From assembly GCF_019175285.1 (NCBI RefSeq), contig NC_056527.1, forward strand, positions 105,872,044-105,936,043: DNA of 64,000 bases, in the 5' to 3' direction. Positions 11,001-21,964 of this stretch are shown piece by piece; the first letter of the stretch is position 1, and every line of letters begins with the position of its first letter. A program made the translations under genes and the position numbers. Source of the stretch: Sceloporus undulatus (Eukaryota > Chordata > Lepidosauria > Squamata > Phrynosomatidae). The notes under the pieces are model-generated. The model had not been told where the DNA came from. It was given only the letters and a program-made list of their open reading frames with translations, and made no database searches.

Positions 11001-14000
11001 TACGCAGTTTCACCGTTTCATCCTTTTGGAACTAATGAAGCTAGATGAAAAGATGCAGGATTTACAAAGAAGAGTAATGCTGTTTGAGAGTGTGATGTAA
11101 GAAAAGCCAGAATGGAGTAAACAGTATGTGGAGGCACCAAACTGTATTTTGCAGGGAAAAACTAAAGACGAACAGCAGTTTTAAAAACCGGGGAGTTCAT
11201 TTTTCATGGGGAAAGCATATTTCTTTGGAATCCAACTGCAAAATGGCTTCCATGCCACCAAATTCTACTCTGGATCTTGTACTAGAAATATGCACTCACA
11301 CAATGTATGGAAGAATCAAGAATCTTAAGACAGATTCCAAATACAAGCCTAGGGTTTTGTTTTCTTTTATTTTTACAAAAATACAAAACCTAAATTGCAT
11401 TCATACAACACAAGTATGCATCCTGGAGTCTCTTTTGTCCCCAGTAGAAAGCAAAATGTTCTATACCAGGGGGTCACATTTATTTCCTTTTCTGTCCACT
11501 GACTGTCCCACCCCTGCTTCTACCCCTACAGTGGAGAACAAAACCCTGCCCCGCATCAGTCCTCTCTCGGTCCTACCTTCCCGTTCTGAACGCCGGAGGG
11601 TCCAGGCAATATTCTCACATGCGGCAGGCGAGAACAGCACCCTGCTCAACTTCCAAGAGGGAGATGTTATCATTTTGTTGGTGACTGAGGCACGAGACGG
11701 CTGGCATTATGGGGAAAACGAGACAACCAAAATGTGAGTGAGATCCTCACCACTACTGTTTCTGGCTTAAACAAGTCTGTCAGAAGAGTTCCCTTTTTGG
11801 GCTACATTTCCCAGAACCCCATAGCCAGTGACAATGCTGGCTAGGGGACTATGGGTGTTGTGGTTTTAAAAGAAGTGATTTTTCTATCTAAAATTGTGTT
11901 GCCTTTGGGGATTTATTCTTATCTGTGGGTCTACCTTTGGTGTACCTCAGTTCCATTGTGACTTCTCCCCAAGGGAGAGAGACCAGTAAGTTTGAAGGAC
12001 ATCTATGGATCAACTGTAGCCTAGCTGGTTTGCCTGAAGAAGGTCCAAGATCCCAGGCTAGAGATATGAAGGCCCAGGGGTGAAAACACAACAATTTGGA
12101 AAAAGCCTTTTTGCCACCAAAAAAAATAATAATGGAAAATTGGAAGTTGAAAAAAAAAACATAGGTTATGGAATATTTTATTTTGGAGCGATGAAAAAAA
12201 TGTCTGAAATAACGTGCCCATATATTTATGTCCCCTAAATTATTTCTAATAACTGTGTAGATTTATACATAAGAAAATGTTCACTCTCTGGTCATTGCAA
12301 TTCTTGGCCTTGGTATCCTTTTCTCAGTTCATTGTAGGGGAACGAATGCTTTATATCTGCCTGACAATGCAGAAGATTAGAAGAGACCATAATTTTCTCT
12401 GTTGTACTAAGTTTGACTATTTCTTCTGTTTTTATTGTTTTTTGCCAGCTCCTAATAAAATGGCAAAAGCGAAGAGGTTCCTTAACAGTTCAGGACCTTG
12501 TAGTTCAACCTGTAACAAAAGAATTTTTTTAAAGGAGGAATTCCATTTGTAACTATTACTGTGTGAATAAATTGTACTTTTAGTATCCCAAAAATGTATA
12601 GCAAATTTATACCAAACAAAATTACATAATTCATTATATAGTTATTTTATGTTCCTAAATTTATCGCAGGCCTGTTTCATTCTGTAAAAGATACTGATGT
12701 CATTTTTTAATTTTTTCTGAAAGTTTTTGTTTCTTCCCAGAAAAAAAAAACCAAGGGAAGAGACTAATATTCTGCATCACAGTCCATGATTTGTAACTTA
12801 CAAATCCATAACTATGTTGCAGTAATGAAACAAAATCCTGTTAATGAATTGCTGGTGCTCCTGGGCACCAGCAAGAGTGGTCCAATGAGCATTGGGCACT
12901 CCGGTTGTGCTCTAGCACTTCTAGCCAATTCTGGATGCTCATTGGGGATGCATATTGGGAGGCTCATCCTGTTGAACATTGAACCGTAGTGGATCAGTCA
13001 CTCATATGACACCTCTATGTTTTCACATCATGGCAATACCTAGGTGAATACAGACAATGTGAGACTACCCAGTTTAGTTTTGTGCACACATAAGGCCATT
13101 TACAAAGATATAACTCTCAAGCAGAATGCCAGCCAAAGTTTTATTTCAATGGCTTTAAAATCTCTGGAATTTTCTGGAACTCTCCAGTCAAAAGATCTCA
13201 ACTAGCAGCAGATAAAAGAGCCAATCTGACATAGTGGTTTGAGTGTTGGATTACGACTCTGGAGGCTAGGATTTGATTCCCATCTCGGACATGAAATCCA
13301 CTGGATGACCTTGGGCAAGTGACATGCTCTCAGCCTTAGGGAAAAGCAATGGCAAACCTACTCTGAACAACTCTTGCCAAGAATACCCCATGATAGGGTT
13401 GCCTTAGGGTTGTCATAAGTCAAAAATTACTTGAAGGTACACAACAGCAGTAGCTGATAATGGGAGATATCTCTCTCTGTAGACAGCATGAGCCACATCC
13501 AAGCCACTAGAAGCAATATACAGTTCAAGAAAGATCATTTCCTCTGATTCAGTGAAAGAAAGGTACTTGTGCTCAAAAGACTGGATTGAAGGTACCCAAA
13601 GCCATTAGAGTTAAAATCTAAGAGTCCCAGCTAGAGAGTCTTAGACTGTCCTTTGTTTGCCAAATGCCCCACAAGTTCAGGTTCTCTGACAGCTGCCTGC
13701 TACTGCTTGTCCTTAACAGGAGCCCTTCATATTCCCCATCTGGAACTTCAAAAGAATAGGAAATGGCTGTATGCCTTTTCCCTTCCTGTTTTAAAAGTCG
13801 TTTTCCCACCTCCTCTTCTTTCCCTCTGCAGGAAAGGCTGGTTTCCTTTCTCCTATACTCGGCCATTCCCTACAGCCGAAGGGGCTGACAAAACACTTGG
13901 CAGGTAAGGCAGGAGTCTGGATTTGTTGGGGGGGGCAGCTTTTGAGATGAGGCTGGGGCTCCATCTGCACTGCAGAATTAATGCAGTTTCACATCACTTG

Positions 14001-17000
14001 AACTGCCATGGCTCAGTGCTGTGGAATTCTTGGATTTGTACTTTGTTGGAGCACCAGAGCTCTTTAACTGAGAAGGCTAAATAGCTCACAAAATTGTACC
14101 AGTTAAAGTGTTATAAAATTGCATTATTTGATATTTTTCTATTTATAACCAGAAGCAAAAAAATTCGAAAAGCCAAGTCTGCAATTTTTAATTTTAAAAA
14201 AAAAGATTTAAGTTTTGTTCCACCTTTCTTTCAACATGAGAAGTAATGTGGCTTATGATATATGCCTTGGGTTCCATACTGAGAAAAAGTGGGATATAAG
14301 CAGTTAAAGCAAGTTTTTGGGTGACCTTAGGCCTCACACTAACTACCAGCTTAGCATATCTCACAAGAATTGTTAAGAGGATAAAAATGAAGCCATGTAT
14401 ACCGCTAAGAGGAAAGGCAGGATGTACAGTTAGCAAAGAAATCAAATTTTGAGATGGAGAGGAAAATCTGGCAATTTCAGATGAGGAGGGAAATCTGGCA
14501 GGCAAAATCGGTGTACAAAATGGCAGTCTGGCAAGCAAGATGGATCCCTCCATATTTGCGCCCTTGATTTTTACAGATTTAATTATTCGCAGATTTGATT
14601 AATATGTTCTCTTTAGAAATCTCTAGATCCTTCAGCATGATTCTGTGGTCAATATTCACCAGAGCTCATGCTGGAGGACCTAGGGATTCCTAGAGAGAAC
14701 ACTTCTTTAGGCATTTGTAGGTCCTCCAGAGCAATTATGTGGTCAATGTCTGGCAGCTGTTGACCACAGTCTTGTACTGGAGGATCTAGATTCCTAGAGA
14801 GCTGTTCTCTGAGGTTTAAAAAAGTGTGTTTTTTTATTTGTGGTTTTTCCCACTTTCACAGAGGTTCTGTATCCCTAACCACAGCGAATGTGGAGGGCCC
14901 ACTGTAGTCTTATCAGACCAAGCATTCTTAACTAAATTCTCCTAGTACCATCCATTGGCATAGCAGATGATGGAACACAATTGGTTGCAGGGAACTTTAT
15001 GGGTGTGTGTACTGTGCTGTATTTTTTAACTTCATTAGGTTTAAAAATGATTTTATCATTTTTACATTTCAGACAAGATACAATTTTTACCTTGATAGTG
15101 TCGCCATAAGCCGGAAATGACTTGAAGGCGTACAACAACAAGGTTTAATATGATACACAAGGTCTAATTGTGGGTTTTTTATTATCAGTTTTTGTAGCTT
15201 TTTTAAAACATTTTTTTAAGCCGCCTTGGTTCCTATGCCAGAAGAAAGGCAGGTATAAATTAAACACCCAGACACACAAAAACTGGTACGCAAGACCAGA
15301 TATTATCCCCTTACTGTTAGCACCGGATAAAACACTAGCAAGGGCTGGCTGTGTCAGAGTTCTTTGCCAATTCTTGGTCTGTAAGGAATTAGTGGAGGAA
15401 TAAGCTTTGACACAGATTCTCCTAAAAAAGGAGAAGTGGTGGATGGGATAAGAGTGGGAGAAACTGCGGTTTGAAGCTTCAGGGTTCCGATAAAAGTCAT
15501 GCATTGGCTTAAACCTCCTATTTTCTCTCTTGTACAGTGGTTTCCCCCTCAGCAAGATGAACAGTAACAGCACAGGAAATTTGGACCGAGCTGGGTCTCC
15601 ATCTGTTGGCATGGATGGTGGGGATGGTCCACGGTATGGGCCTTCACCTCGTGCCAGTGCGCCCCGCCAACGTCCTTACAGTATGTTAAACCCTGACTTG
15701 TCACAGGTGAGTTGTCTGTGAGAGAGACAGAGACAGAGAGCGCACACATGCAAGACAAAGGACTTTATCACACTGGCCCTGAAACGGGCCCAGTGTGTTC
15801 TAAATGTGCGCGCAGGCGCGCATGGAATGGGATGGGGCCAAGTACCCCATTTTATCGCATGCTGGAATGCCGCCTTTGCCGCCGGGCGTTCCAGTTGCAT
15901 CCCAGTCCCGTTCTAGAGGGCACCATTTCTGAGAACTGTTTCTAAGCATTCTCAGAAATGGTGTCCTCTGGGACAGAACGGGGACGCAACTGGAACGCCT
16001 GGCAACAAAGGCAGTGTTCCAGCGTGTGATAAAATTGGGTTCTTGGCCCCATCCCGTTCTGTGCACGCCCATGCGCGCACACACTTAGAACGCAATGAGC
16101 CCATTTCAGGGCCAGTGCGATAAAGTCCAAAGACTCTATTTGTGCCTTTTACATGTTTCTGTACTGACACCCAGTGGTCAAAGTCCAATAAGCAACATTT
16201 ATTGAAGAGATTGGCAACACAAGCTTTCATAGGTTCCTCTTGCCTCGGAAATGCACGTCCATCATTCATATTCACACCCCAATGTTACCGCCTTGGAAAA
16301 CCGACTTCAAAATGATTCAAATCCATTTCAAAGGAAGCACCGCCTTTTCTATACCTTGATATTTGCCCTAGAGTTGAAATTCCCCATAAATACTGGTGTT
16401 TTTCCTTTGTTTCCTCAGCTTAGACTAGTAATAAGCATACATCCTGCCAGTTTACTGAGTTAGCTCCTCTTTTACTCGCCTACCTCCATTTGCTTTGGGA
16501 GCGTTTGAGTTCCTTTGGCATCTCCAGACCCATAATAAGCTGAGCAAGTATCCATTCAGTTATAGTAATCATGTTAGTTTGGCTCCTTTCTCACTCCCAG
16601 ATGCAAGGAGGTGAGCTCGGGTGGGTCACACTCTCTTGGCTTCAGGGGAAGAGAAGGGTAAACCTCTTCTAAAGAAATCCCTCTCCCATTAATCCCCAAG
16701 CCGGGCTGCCTGGGCTGCTGCTTGCATCACAGATGATTGGCAGGCAATGTGAAGCGGCACAGCACTAGTGGGGAACGACAAAAAGGGCAAAAATAAAAAC
16801 GATTACAAGGGGCTTATAAAAGATCTGCTTTCATAGTGGGGATTACACCAGAGGCAAATCGATTCCCCAAACTGAAGCAGAAGTGCTTCGCCGATCAAAT
16901 TATAAAGTGAGTGGTAATGGGCCCCCTGAGTCTTAGTCCAATACTTAAAACAGTACACCACACTGGGTCTCATAGGGCCCAAACAGACAAGCCAAAATAA

Positions 17001-17695
17001 AGCTGCTCCTGGTCACTTTGGAAGTATGCTGTTTAAATTACGGATGTGTCCTAAGTGGCCAGAAGTTGTGCCAAAGCCACGCTCCAGTCCTAAGAACCAG
17101 AATGCAGCTTTGGCGCAGCTTCTGTACTCTTAAGATGCATGTGTCATTTAAACAGTATGCCTCCAAAGTGACCCAAAGCAGCTTTATTTTGGCCTGTCTG
17201 TTCGGGCCCATAGTTTGTTTACTTAGGTAAGTGATAAAGTAACAAACATATATCTGAGTCTATGGACCTGTTACATTAATGGAAAATATTCTCTAGCATC
17301 TGAATGCCCTTCTTTTTTGTCTTCCTTTCAAGCTAGCAAATGAGTTTGGGAGTCCAACATCTTCTCCTTCAAGGTAAGACAACTCGCTATTTGTCCAGAG
17401 TCCTCTGTTTACCTGTGAGACCACCTTTGGCCTCCACTCTGAAATCATCTGGTCAATCTTGAGATGAACCAGTTTCACAGGACTGACCCATACTGGGTTT
17501 CTGAGCTTTGCCTAACTCCTGCCTACAAACTAGAGAATAGCTCTTCTTTTTCCTCCTCGTAGCTTCAGAGATCTGGGCCTTCCTTCTTATCACCCTAATG
17601 CCTTCCTTCTCTACCATTTCAGGAGCAACCCCTTTGCTCACATCAAGCTGAAACGTACTGTGACCAATGACCGCTCAGCCCCGCTCATCCAGTGA
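7869..17695 (+). CDS. BAIAP2-like: BAIAP2/IRSp53-family I-BAR adaptor, 3' part (8 exons)
   Basis: Exons join as 7869-8021, 9955-10149, 10528-10756, 11532-11733, 13832-13903, 15538-15706, 17333-17373 and 17623-17695. All junctions are GT-AG with matching phases, giving 377 codons plus stop. Local residues 1-90 are the C-terminal IMD (I-BAR) helices with the family signature ALTEERRR. A linker with a CRIB-like and proline/serine-rich stretch follows, then an SH3 domain at about 216-272 (AIFSHAAG, ARDGWHYGE, GWFPFSYTR), and a tail ending NPFAHIKLKRTVTNDRSAPLIQ in two parts across the last exons. The family bends membranes into protrusions and links Cdc42/Rac to WAVE, N-WASP and Ena/VASP at the plasma membrane. 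SH3 residues resemble BAIAP2 more than BAIAP2L1, while the IMD end and linker are clearly diverged from mammalian BAIAP2. Upstream exons are not visible. The neighbour is LMTK3, tail to tail, so I treat it as a distinct paralogue rather than BAIAP2 itself. Confidence 0.9.
8105..8470. repeat. probable old LINE-tail-like repeat
   Basis: TTTATACACCTCCTTTCCTC, AGCTCAAGGCAAC and a TGAAAGGAAGGTCTTCGTCA block recall the cell-roof (AAGGCGGC) tails common in squamates. Strongly decayed. Confidence 0.35.
8862..9082 (-). mobile_element. Sauria-type tRNA SINE
   Basis: Antisense copy inside the first visible intron of the BAIAP2-like gene. It shows a (TGC/TTG)n tail, GTGTGCCTTCAAATCATTTC, CCAAGGTCACCCAGTGGGTT and CCACTACACCACACTGGCTG. 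Confidence 0.9.
9612..9840 (-). mobile_element. Tigger-like MITE
   Basis: Reversed relative of the 3837-4194 element: CAGTCAGACCTCTGTATCC at one end, GCGGATACCAAGAGCCCTCT at the other, with the same GGATACCAAAATTT blocks on the opposite strand. Confidence 0.7.
9955..10149 (+). CDS. BAIAP2-like: BAIAP2-like exon: end of IMD and CRIB-like linker
   Basis: The exon is 195 nt, phase 0, with acceptor CCCTGCAG and donor CAT|GTGAGT. It begins VRELLATKLPIWQ (BAIAP2 has KELLAQKLPLWQ) and contains LPERAL (IPERAV). It then runs into VPGTDHLPG, where BAIAP2 carries its partial CRIB motif ISDPIPG. The Ile-Ser pair and the distal Phe-Val-Gly of the BAIAP2 motif are not present, so Cdc42 binding may differ. 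Confidence 0.92.
10528..10756 (+). CDS. BAIAP2-like: BAIAP2-like exon: Pro/Ser/Thr-rich linker
   Basis: The exon is 229 nt, enters in phase 0 and leaves one base (G) for the next codon. It starts RASVQEVTPLPNGDS, matching RMSAQESTPIMNG of BAIAP2, and ends with SYACTLPMPRKMS, matching SYSNTLPVRKS. The middle (GRGSRDLGHPPAGE and TQTTQTPPQ) is low complexity and poorly conserved, as expected of a disordered linker. Confidence 0.88.
11532..11733 (+). CDS. BAIAP2-like: BAIAP2-like exon: most of the SH3 domain
   Basis: This 202-nt exon follows acceptor CCCCTACAG and ends AAAAT|GTGAGT. It encodes ENKTLPR, then SH3 strands VQAIFSHAAGENSTLLNF, EGDVI and ARDGWHYGE. The ALYDY-equivalent is AIFSHAAG, as in BAIAP2. 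ARDGWHYGE separates it from BAIAP2L1, which has EKDGWLYGE. Confidence 0.95.
11799..11870. mobile_element. short palindromic MITE (CCCAGAACCCCA type)
   Basis: GCTACATTTCCCAGAACCCC and the reversed GGGACTATGGGTGTTGTGGT flank a short loop (CCAGTGACAATGCTGG), 60 bases after the SH3 exon. Confidence 0.55.
13217..13450 (+). mobile_element. Sauria-type tRNA SINE
   Basis: Sense copy: head GCCAATCTGACATAGTGGTT, body CTTGGGCAAGTGACATGCTC, tail GTCATAAGTCAAAAATTACT and ACACAACAGCAG. It is nearly full length. Confidence 0.88.
13832..13903 (+). CDS. BAIAP2-like: BAIAP2-like exon: SH3 C-terminal strand
   Basis: A 72-nt exon encoding KGWFPFSYTRPFPTAEGADK. It carries the conserved SH3 Trp-Phe-Pro and Tyr of the peptide groove. 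The acceptor is CCTCTGCAG and the donor CAG|GTAAGG. The phase completes Met from the previous exon and leaves AG for Ser. Confidence 0.93.
13968..14115 (+). mobile_element. palindromic hAT-like MITE, 5' part
   Basis: TCTGCACTGCAGAATTAATG, AACTGCCATGGCTCAGTGCT and CACCAGAGCTCTTTAACTGA are one arm of the element seen whole at 29892-30108. The second arm is mostly lost. Confidence 0.7.
14541..14904 (-). mobile_element. palindromic MITE with CAGTGGGCCCTCC-type ends
   Basis: It ends GTGGAGGGCCCACTG|TA. GCTGGAGGACCTAGGGATTC and CTAGAGAGAACA recur in mirrored order. It is homologous to the better-preserved 31549-31914 element. Confidence 0.75.
15093..15262 (+). repeat. SINE tail fragment plus LINE-tail-like segment
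   Basis: 15095-15142 is a bare Sauria SINE 3' end (GTCGCCATAAGCCGGAAATG, CAACAACAAGG). 15168-15262 carries the AAGCCGCCTTGGTTCC and GGCAGGTATAAAT pattern typical of squamate LINE 3' ends. Confidence 0.55.
15538..15706 (+). CDS. BAIAP2-like: BAIAP2-like exon: C-terminal disordered segment
   Basis: A 169-nt exon with acceptor TTGTACAG and donor CAG|GTGAGT. It encodes STGNLDRAGSP, matching STGNLLDKDD of BAIAP2, and ends RQRPYSMLNPDLSQ, matching KQRPYSVAVPAFSQ. The serine and proline content suggests a phosphoregulated, unstructured segment. A palindromic transposon begins 54 bases after the exon. Confidence 0.92.
15761..16127. mobile_element. GC-rich 367-bp palindromic MITE with 5-bp target duplication
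   Basis: The two halves are near reverse complements over about 170 bases each: GACTTTATCACACTGGCCCT at the start, AGGGCCAGTGCGATAAAGTC at the end. CAAAG flanks both sides (15756-15760, 16128-16132) as a likely target duplication. It has no coding capacity and is well preserved, so probably fairly young. It lies 54 bases after a coding exon. Confidence 0.8.
16976..17208. mobile_element. 233-bp palindromic MITE with CATAG target duplication
   Basis: The start GGCCCAAACAGACAAGCC mirrors the end GGCCTGTCTGTTCGGGCC, with AAAATAAAGCTGC/GCAGCTTTATTTT inside. CATAG flanks both ends (16971-16975, 17209-17213). It is close to the 41-nt exon. Confidence 0.78.
17333..17373 (+). CDS. BAIAP2-like: BAIAP2-like 41-nt micro-exon
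   Basis: A short exon encoding LANEFGSPTSSPS between acceptor CTTTCAAG and donor AG|GTAAGA. It keeps the frame into the NPFAH exon and corresponds to the variable GLDDYGARSMS piece of BAIAP2. It is too small for an ORF scan and rests on splice phase and position. Confidence 0.82.
17623..17695 (+). CDS. BAIAP2-like: BAIAP2-like terminal coding exon (WH2-like tail)
   Basis: After acceptor CCATTTCAG the exon encodes RSNPFAHIKLKRTVTNDR and SAPLIQ, then TGA at 17693-17695. The LKxT core is WH2-like, and TVTNDRSAP is shared with BAIAP2L1 and some BAIAP2 isoforms. It is the clearest proof that the reading frame remains intact to the end. No alternative downstream exon for a PDZ-ligand isoform was recognised. 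Confidence 0.95.
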
Positions 17696-20600
17696 GAGGT
17701 GCTGGAAGAGGTGGAGACAGACTGCTGCCTTCGCTTCTCTCTCTTGACCGCAGCACACCACCTTTCCCAACTAATGAAGCGCTTACGGATCAGAATGGGT
17801 GGCACAGGCTGAGCCAAGTCAGGCTTGCCTCTTCGTCACCCCTACTTGTGGCCAATGAGAGTGTTGCAGCTCCCCCAGCCTTGAACCCTGGGAAATGGTG
17901 TACAACAAAGAGGTCGCATGGTTTTATTTAGTAGTGCCAATTCGTCCATGAGGCAGCAAGCCAACAACAGAAGGACAGAAGAAAAAAGAATGGAAGAAGG
18001 AGCTAAGACACAGGCAATGAAGGCAGAGGTGGGATAGTTGGATGAGTAGAGGCAGAAGAAAGATGGAGAATGTAGGACAGGAGGGCAGATGGAAGGAAGA
18101 GGAGACTAGGAAGATAGGAGTTCTGCTGACTTCTCAATTACAACGTGTGTGGAAGGCATATCTGGGCATTTGGATTCAATTCAAAATCTTTAGAACTCAG
18201 TGGCAAGTATCCACCAATTTTACTATGTGTGGATTGCACTCTGTATCTAGGAATTACTCTCTCATGTCAGTGGTTTGTATTCCCAAGTAAAGCATTTCAG
18301 ATAGAAAGTGAGGTGTGCTTAAGTCCATTGAAATCTGTGTTTTATTGGTCCCTGGCCTTGGTGTATCTTAAATTCATTTCACTTTCTTTATTCTGGATTC
18401 AGCCAGCCAGGGACTCACTTGATGACCAGAGTTGTCATATGATAATCTGGTTGCATGTATGCAACTTCTCATTAAGTGGGAGGATTGTCTCTGAAGAGCA
18501 ATCTTTTTAAGGACAATTGTCTTTGTGGGTTAATAGGCTACCTTGAGGGATCATAACATCAGGTCCCCCAAATTGATCCCTACAGTGTACGTCTTGGAGA
18601 TGCCATGACTGAGGACAGAGAAAGCAAGAATGGCTTGGGAGAGAGAATGGAGTTTAGTGTAAACAGGATCAAAGAATTCTAGCAAGGGTCACACATGAAA
18701 TAGACATTATATTTGAGTCACTCAGCTACTTAATATGCAGATCCAGTTCACTCAAGTTAGTATCACTTGGCATTTGACTCTATGAATTGACTCCACTGAA
18801 AAGCATTGTATTTGGGAGATGTGTAAGTTCCTATTGTTGGAATTATAGCCATGTATTCCAGTTAATTCATGGAAATCCTCACTTCATCTTGGAGTCATCA
18901 AGTGAGAAACATACACGTGAAGCAGCCTTGGGACAGAATGTGTGAATAGCCATTATTAAAAGGCTAATGATTTCAGGTGATATGAAAAGTGTATTTGGTT
19001 TGCAATGACAGTTTAGGCATGCATGCCATCACTTGACATTACCTTCATTGATGGTATTCATGTCAGCTTGTCTTCTGTGAATGGACAATATGGTGGCCTT
19101 GCGGGTTGAAAAGGAGGTGAGGGTGTTTGTTGTTGTTTTGCTTTGTTTTTTGGAATCTCTAGAAACACAGCATTGTTGTTCATGGACTGCTGGATAGTCC
19201 ATGAACAATCTTGTCTCCCCAGCTAGATGTTGAGATATTTTCATTAAAAAAAATAGTATCCTAACTTAATTTCATGAAACAGAGGACACACATTTTCCTC
19301 ATGGTTTCATGCTGCAATTTATATTGATTTGTATAGTATTTAACCATAATTTTATGTAGTGGGATACATGACAGTCTGTAAGAAGTGTAGAGATTTTGCC
19401 ATGGTCCCCAAATGGCATAATAGATTGGAGTCAGAAATAACTGATATCAGAATTTGTAAGTTTTGGAGGAAGATAAGGAAGGTGACAAACTTTTAAATAA
19501 TTGGGTTGGTTGGTTGGTTGGTTGAATTTTAGTTGCTAGAATGTGTAACTAAAAACAAAAACAAAAAACCCACACAGCAGTATTCTTGTCTTGGAGGACC
19601 AAAAGGCAGGCATATTGGTCCATGCCCAAGCTGAGTAATTCAACTGTCACTTTTATCTCAAGAAGGAAAGATTTATTCATGTGTAAAGGAAAAGGCATAC
19701 TGCCCCATTCCCTGTTCCCTTTCTCCTAAGGCAATTAAACCTGGGTTCAAGAGTCAATATGCTGCCCTTGCAAGCACAGGTATGCCATGACAGAATCTTT
19801 GTCCAGGCCTAATAGTAGGGCTGGCCCTGCTTTTCATATACACCATCCTGCCTTATTTTAAGAATTTTATGGAGGGCTCTTCCACTTTCAACCTTTCTAT
19901 ATTTTACCACCATTTTATGTCTTTCTTTCATTTTGTTTCTTTACATGTAGAAAACCTGCTAGGGAGACAAAGGTGAAGACAGTGCATGCTATTTCTGGAT
20001 CAATAACATAAGGAGTTGTACATTTGGATGCACCCTAAATGGATTAAGTGTAGGATCACACTAATATATCCCTCTCATCCTTTTGTTGGCTTTACTTTTT
20101 AGAGTTTTGATTCTTCCATACTAAATCTGATGGTCCCTCCTTCAACTTGTTCTGATATATTCCAGATAGCATTAAATAGCCTGTGATTTCACCCCATCCT
20201 GTGCAGTGTTTTGGCACACAGCGCCACACGCAAAACATTCTGGCCTCTCATCATGGAAGCCATCAAAGGTGTACCAACCCTTGCTGCAACATTTGCCATG
20301 CAGATCCAGTTATGTATTAAATTGACACTATTAAAATTTAGCTGCATCAGAAATGGGATGTTGAAGAAACAGGTCAGTAGAATGTGCAGAAACCACTAGA
20401 AAAACACCATACCTTCTAACTGTTCCAATTTGGCATGGACACTGCTGATTAATTCTCAGTTGTTTCTTTTTCCAATGCTTTTCTTTCTCCTCCTGCCACT
20501 TTCCTACATTTCCTGTTCTCCTTCCATTTGCCCCTTTTGTCCTCCGTTTACTTTAGTTGTTGAAAACTGGGTTCAAAGTGGAAAAATAGTTTGCACACAA

Positions 20601-21964
20601 TAAACTCAGCAGAAGAGGGAGATGAAGAGGGGGCACAGTCTTGACCTCCCCAGCAAGATCTGACAATGCTGAAATGCTGTAACCTCTTCTGTCTTGTGTG
20701 TTCTTCCTCATTACTCACTTTTGCATCTTGATCACACACATTGCTTGACCGCATGCGTCCTGACTTTTATCTATGAGATGTGGGTGGGACAATCTGTCTG
20801 GATTCTGGACAGACAGATATGAAATGCTGATTTTTGGTGGGGAGGTATGCAGAGTTTCAGGGTGGAAATACAGTTGTAAACAATCCCCAACAAAATAGCC
20901 AAACACAGAATGTTCAGCAGCAAATTATGAGTCTAATGTGGTACATATCGTTAACCTCTTAAGGTGGGAATACATGCCTTATTAACAGCGAGTGCTTAAT
21001 GTTACTGTACTTAGTGTGATCCTACACACATCTACTCAGACTCTAGGTTAGTGAGTTAGTCCCAAGTGAGTAGGTACAGGATTGCAGCCTTAGGGCCATA
21101 CTACAAGATAAGTGTTATCTTTGCATTTCCTACCCTTCAGTAGAGACAAATTACCCCCATCAGCATGTTTTGTGTGTGTGTGTTCTTTGACTCTGCATGT
21201 TTCAACTGAAACCGTTCTGTCAGGTTTTTGTATTTTCCAAATTTCTACCTGAAAAGACAGAAGCAGGGATCCAAATTGTAGAATTTCATACCTGAGTGAA
21301 AGTTTACAAATTCCATCACAGAATGTTAAAATGGCTAGCAGTTTTCACATTGGTATGCTCTGCTTACAAAATGGGATTCTTGATTTACAGGAGCACAACG
21401 CTTTGTAACACCAAATCAGAATATGTGTGTTTTAAAGGTTAGAGAAATTCCACTTGAGCTGAAGCCCCCAGCAGTATATGATCTGCAACCCCCAGCTGGA
21501 AAGAATACATCCTAGGGTGTTGTTTTTTCCCCTTGACATATTTCTGTGAACATTCAAAATTAGTAAATGCAGGGAACCAGTTGCCAAAGTATAATTTACC
21601 ACATTTACCATAGTATGCATGCAAATACTTCACAAAACTGATTGCTTGTATTGTCTGCCTAAATGGTGACAAAATAAATGATTGATACCAACCCTTCATT
21701 TTAAATTTGGTCTCACTTCTCGGTTGGGACAATATAAGATAACCAGTTTATTGAGTATTACATCATGCAAATTTCTATTGAACGCTGAAAATTACAGCTG
21801 TCCGTACCTTCCATCTGGGGGTCACAGAGTCTTGTGTGTCTGCGTATAAAAGTATTAATGCATTGGGACATAATATGGGACAGGTGGCCATGGAGTTGTT
21901 GGGGAGTCTCATTAGCTATGTATATATTTCTGTGTTAATATTTCCTAATTCTAATATTAATAAA
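17696..21964 (+). other. candidate 3' UTR of the BAIAP2-like gene
   Basis: There are no credible ORFs. Unlike the introns, 17.7-20.4 kb holds no recognisable SINE or MITE, consistent with transcribed, constrained sequence. AATAAA signals occur at 20599-20604 (inside a repeat), 21673-21678 and 21959-21964. I take the last as the outer limit. Extent is inferred without transcript data. Confidence 0.4.
20402..20910 (+). repeat. dispersed repeat, copy A
   Basis: It shares ordered blocks with 22905-23520: CTAACTGTTCC(A/G)ATTTGG, TTTGCACACAATAAACTCA, the GAGAGGGA-like tract, TTGACC(G/A)CATG(C/T)GTCCTG and TTTTATCTATGA. Class unknown. It sits in the candidate 3' UTR. Confidence 0.6.

Noticed and set aside
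15676-16275. Several overlapping open frames on both strands
   Set aside because: They are translations of the two arms of the GC-rich palindromic MITE.
7869-17695. Calling the plus-strand gene BAIAP2 itself, next to AATK
   Set aside because: The neighbour carries LMTK3-only sequences ([42 protein letters not shown]), not AATK ones. The linker and IMD end are also too diverged for an orthologue.
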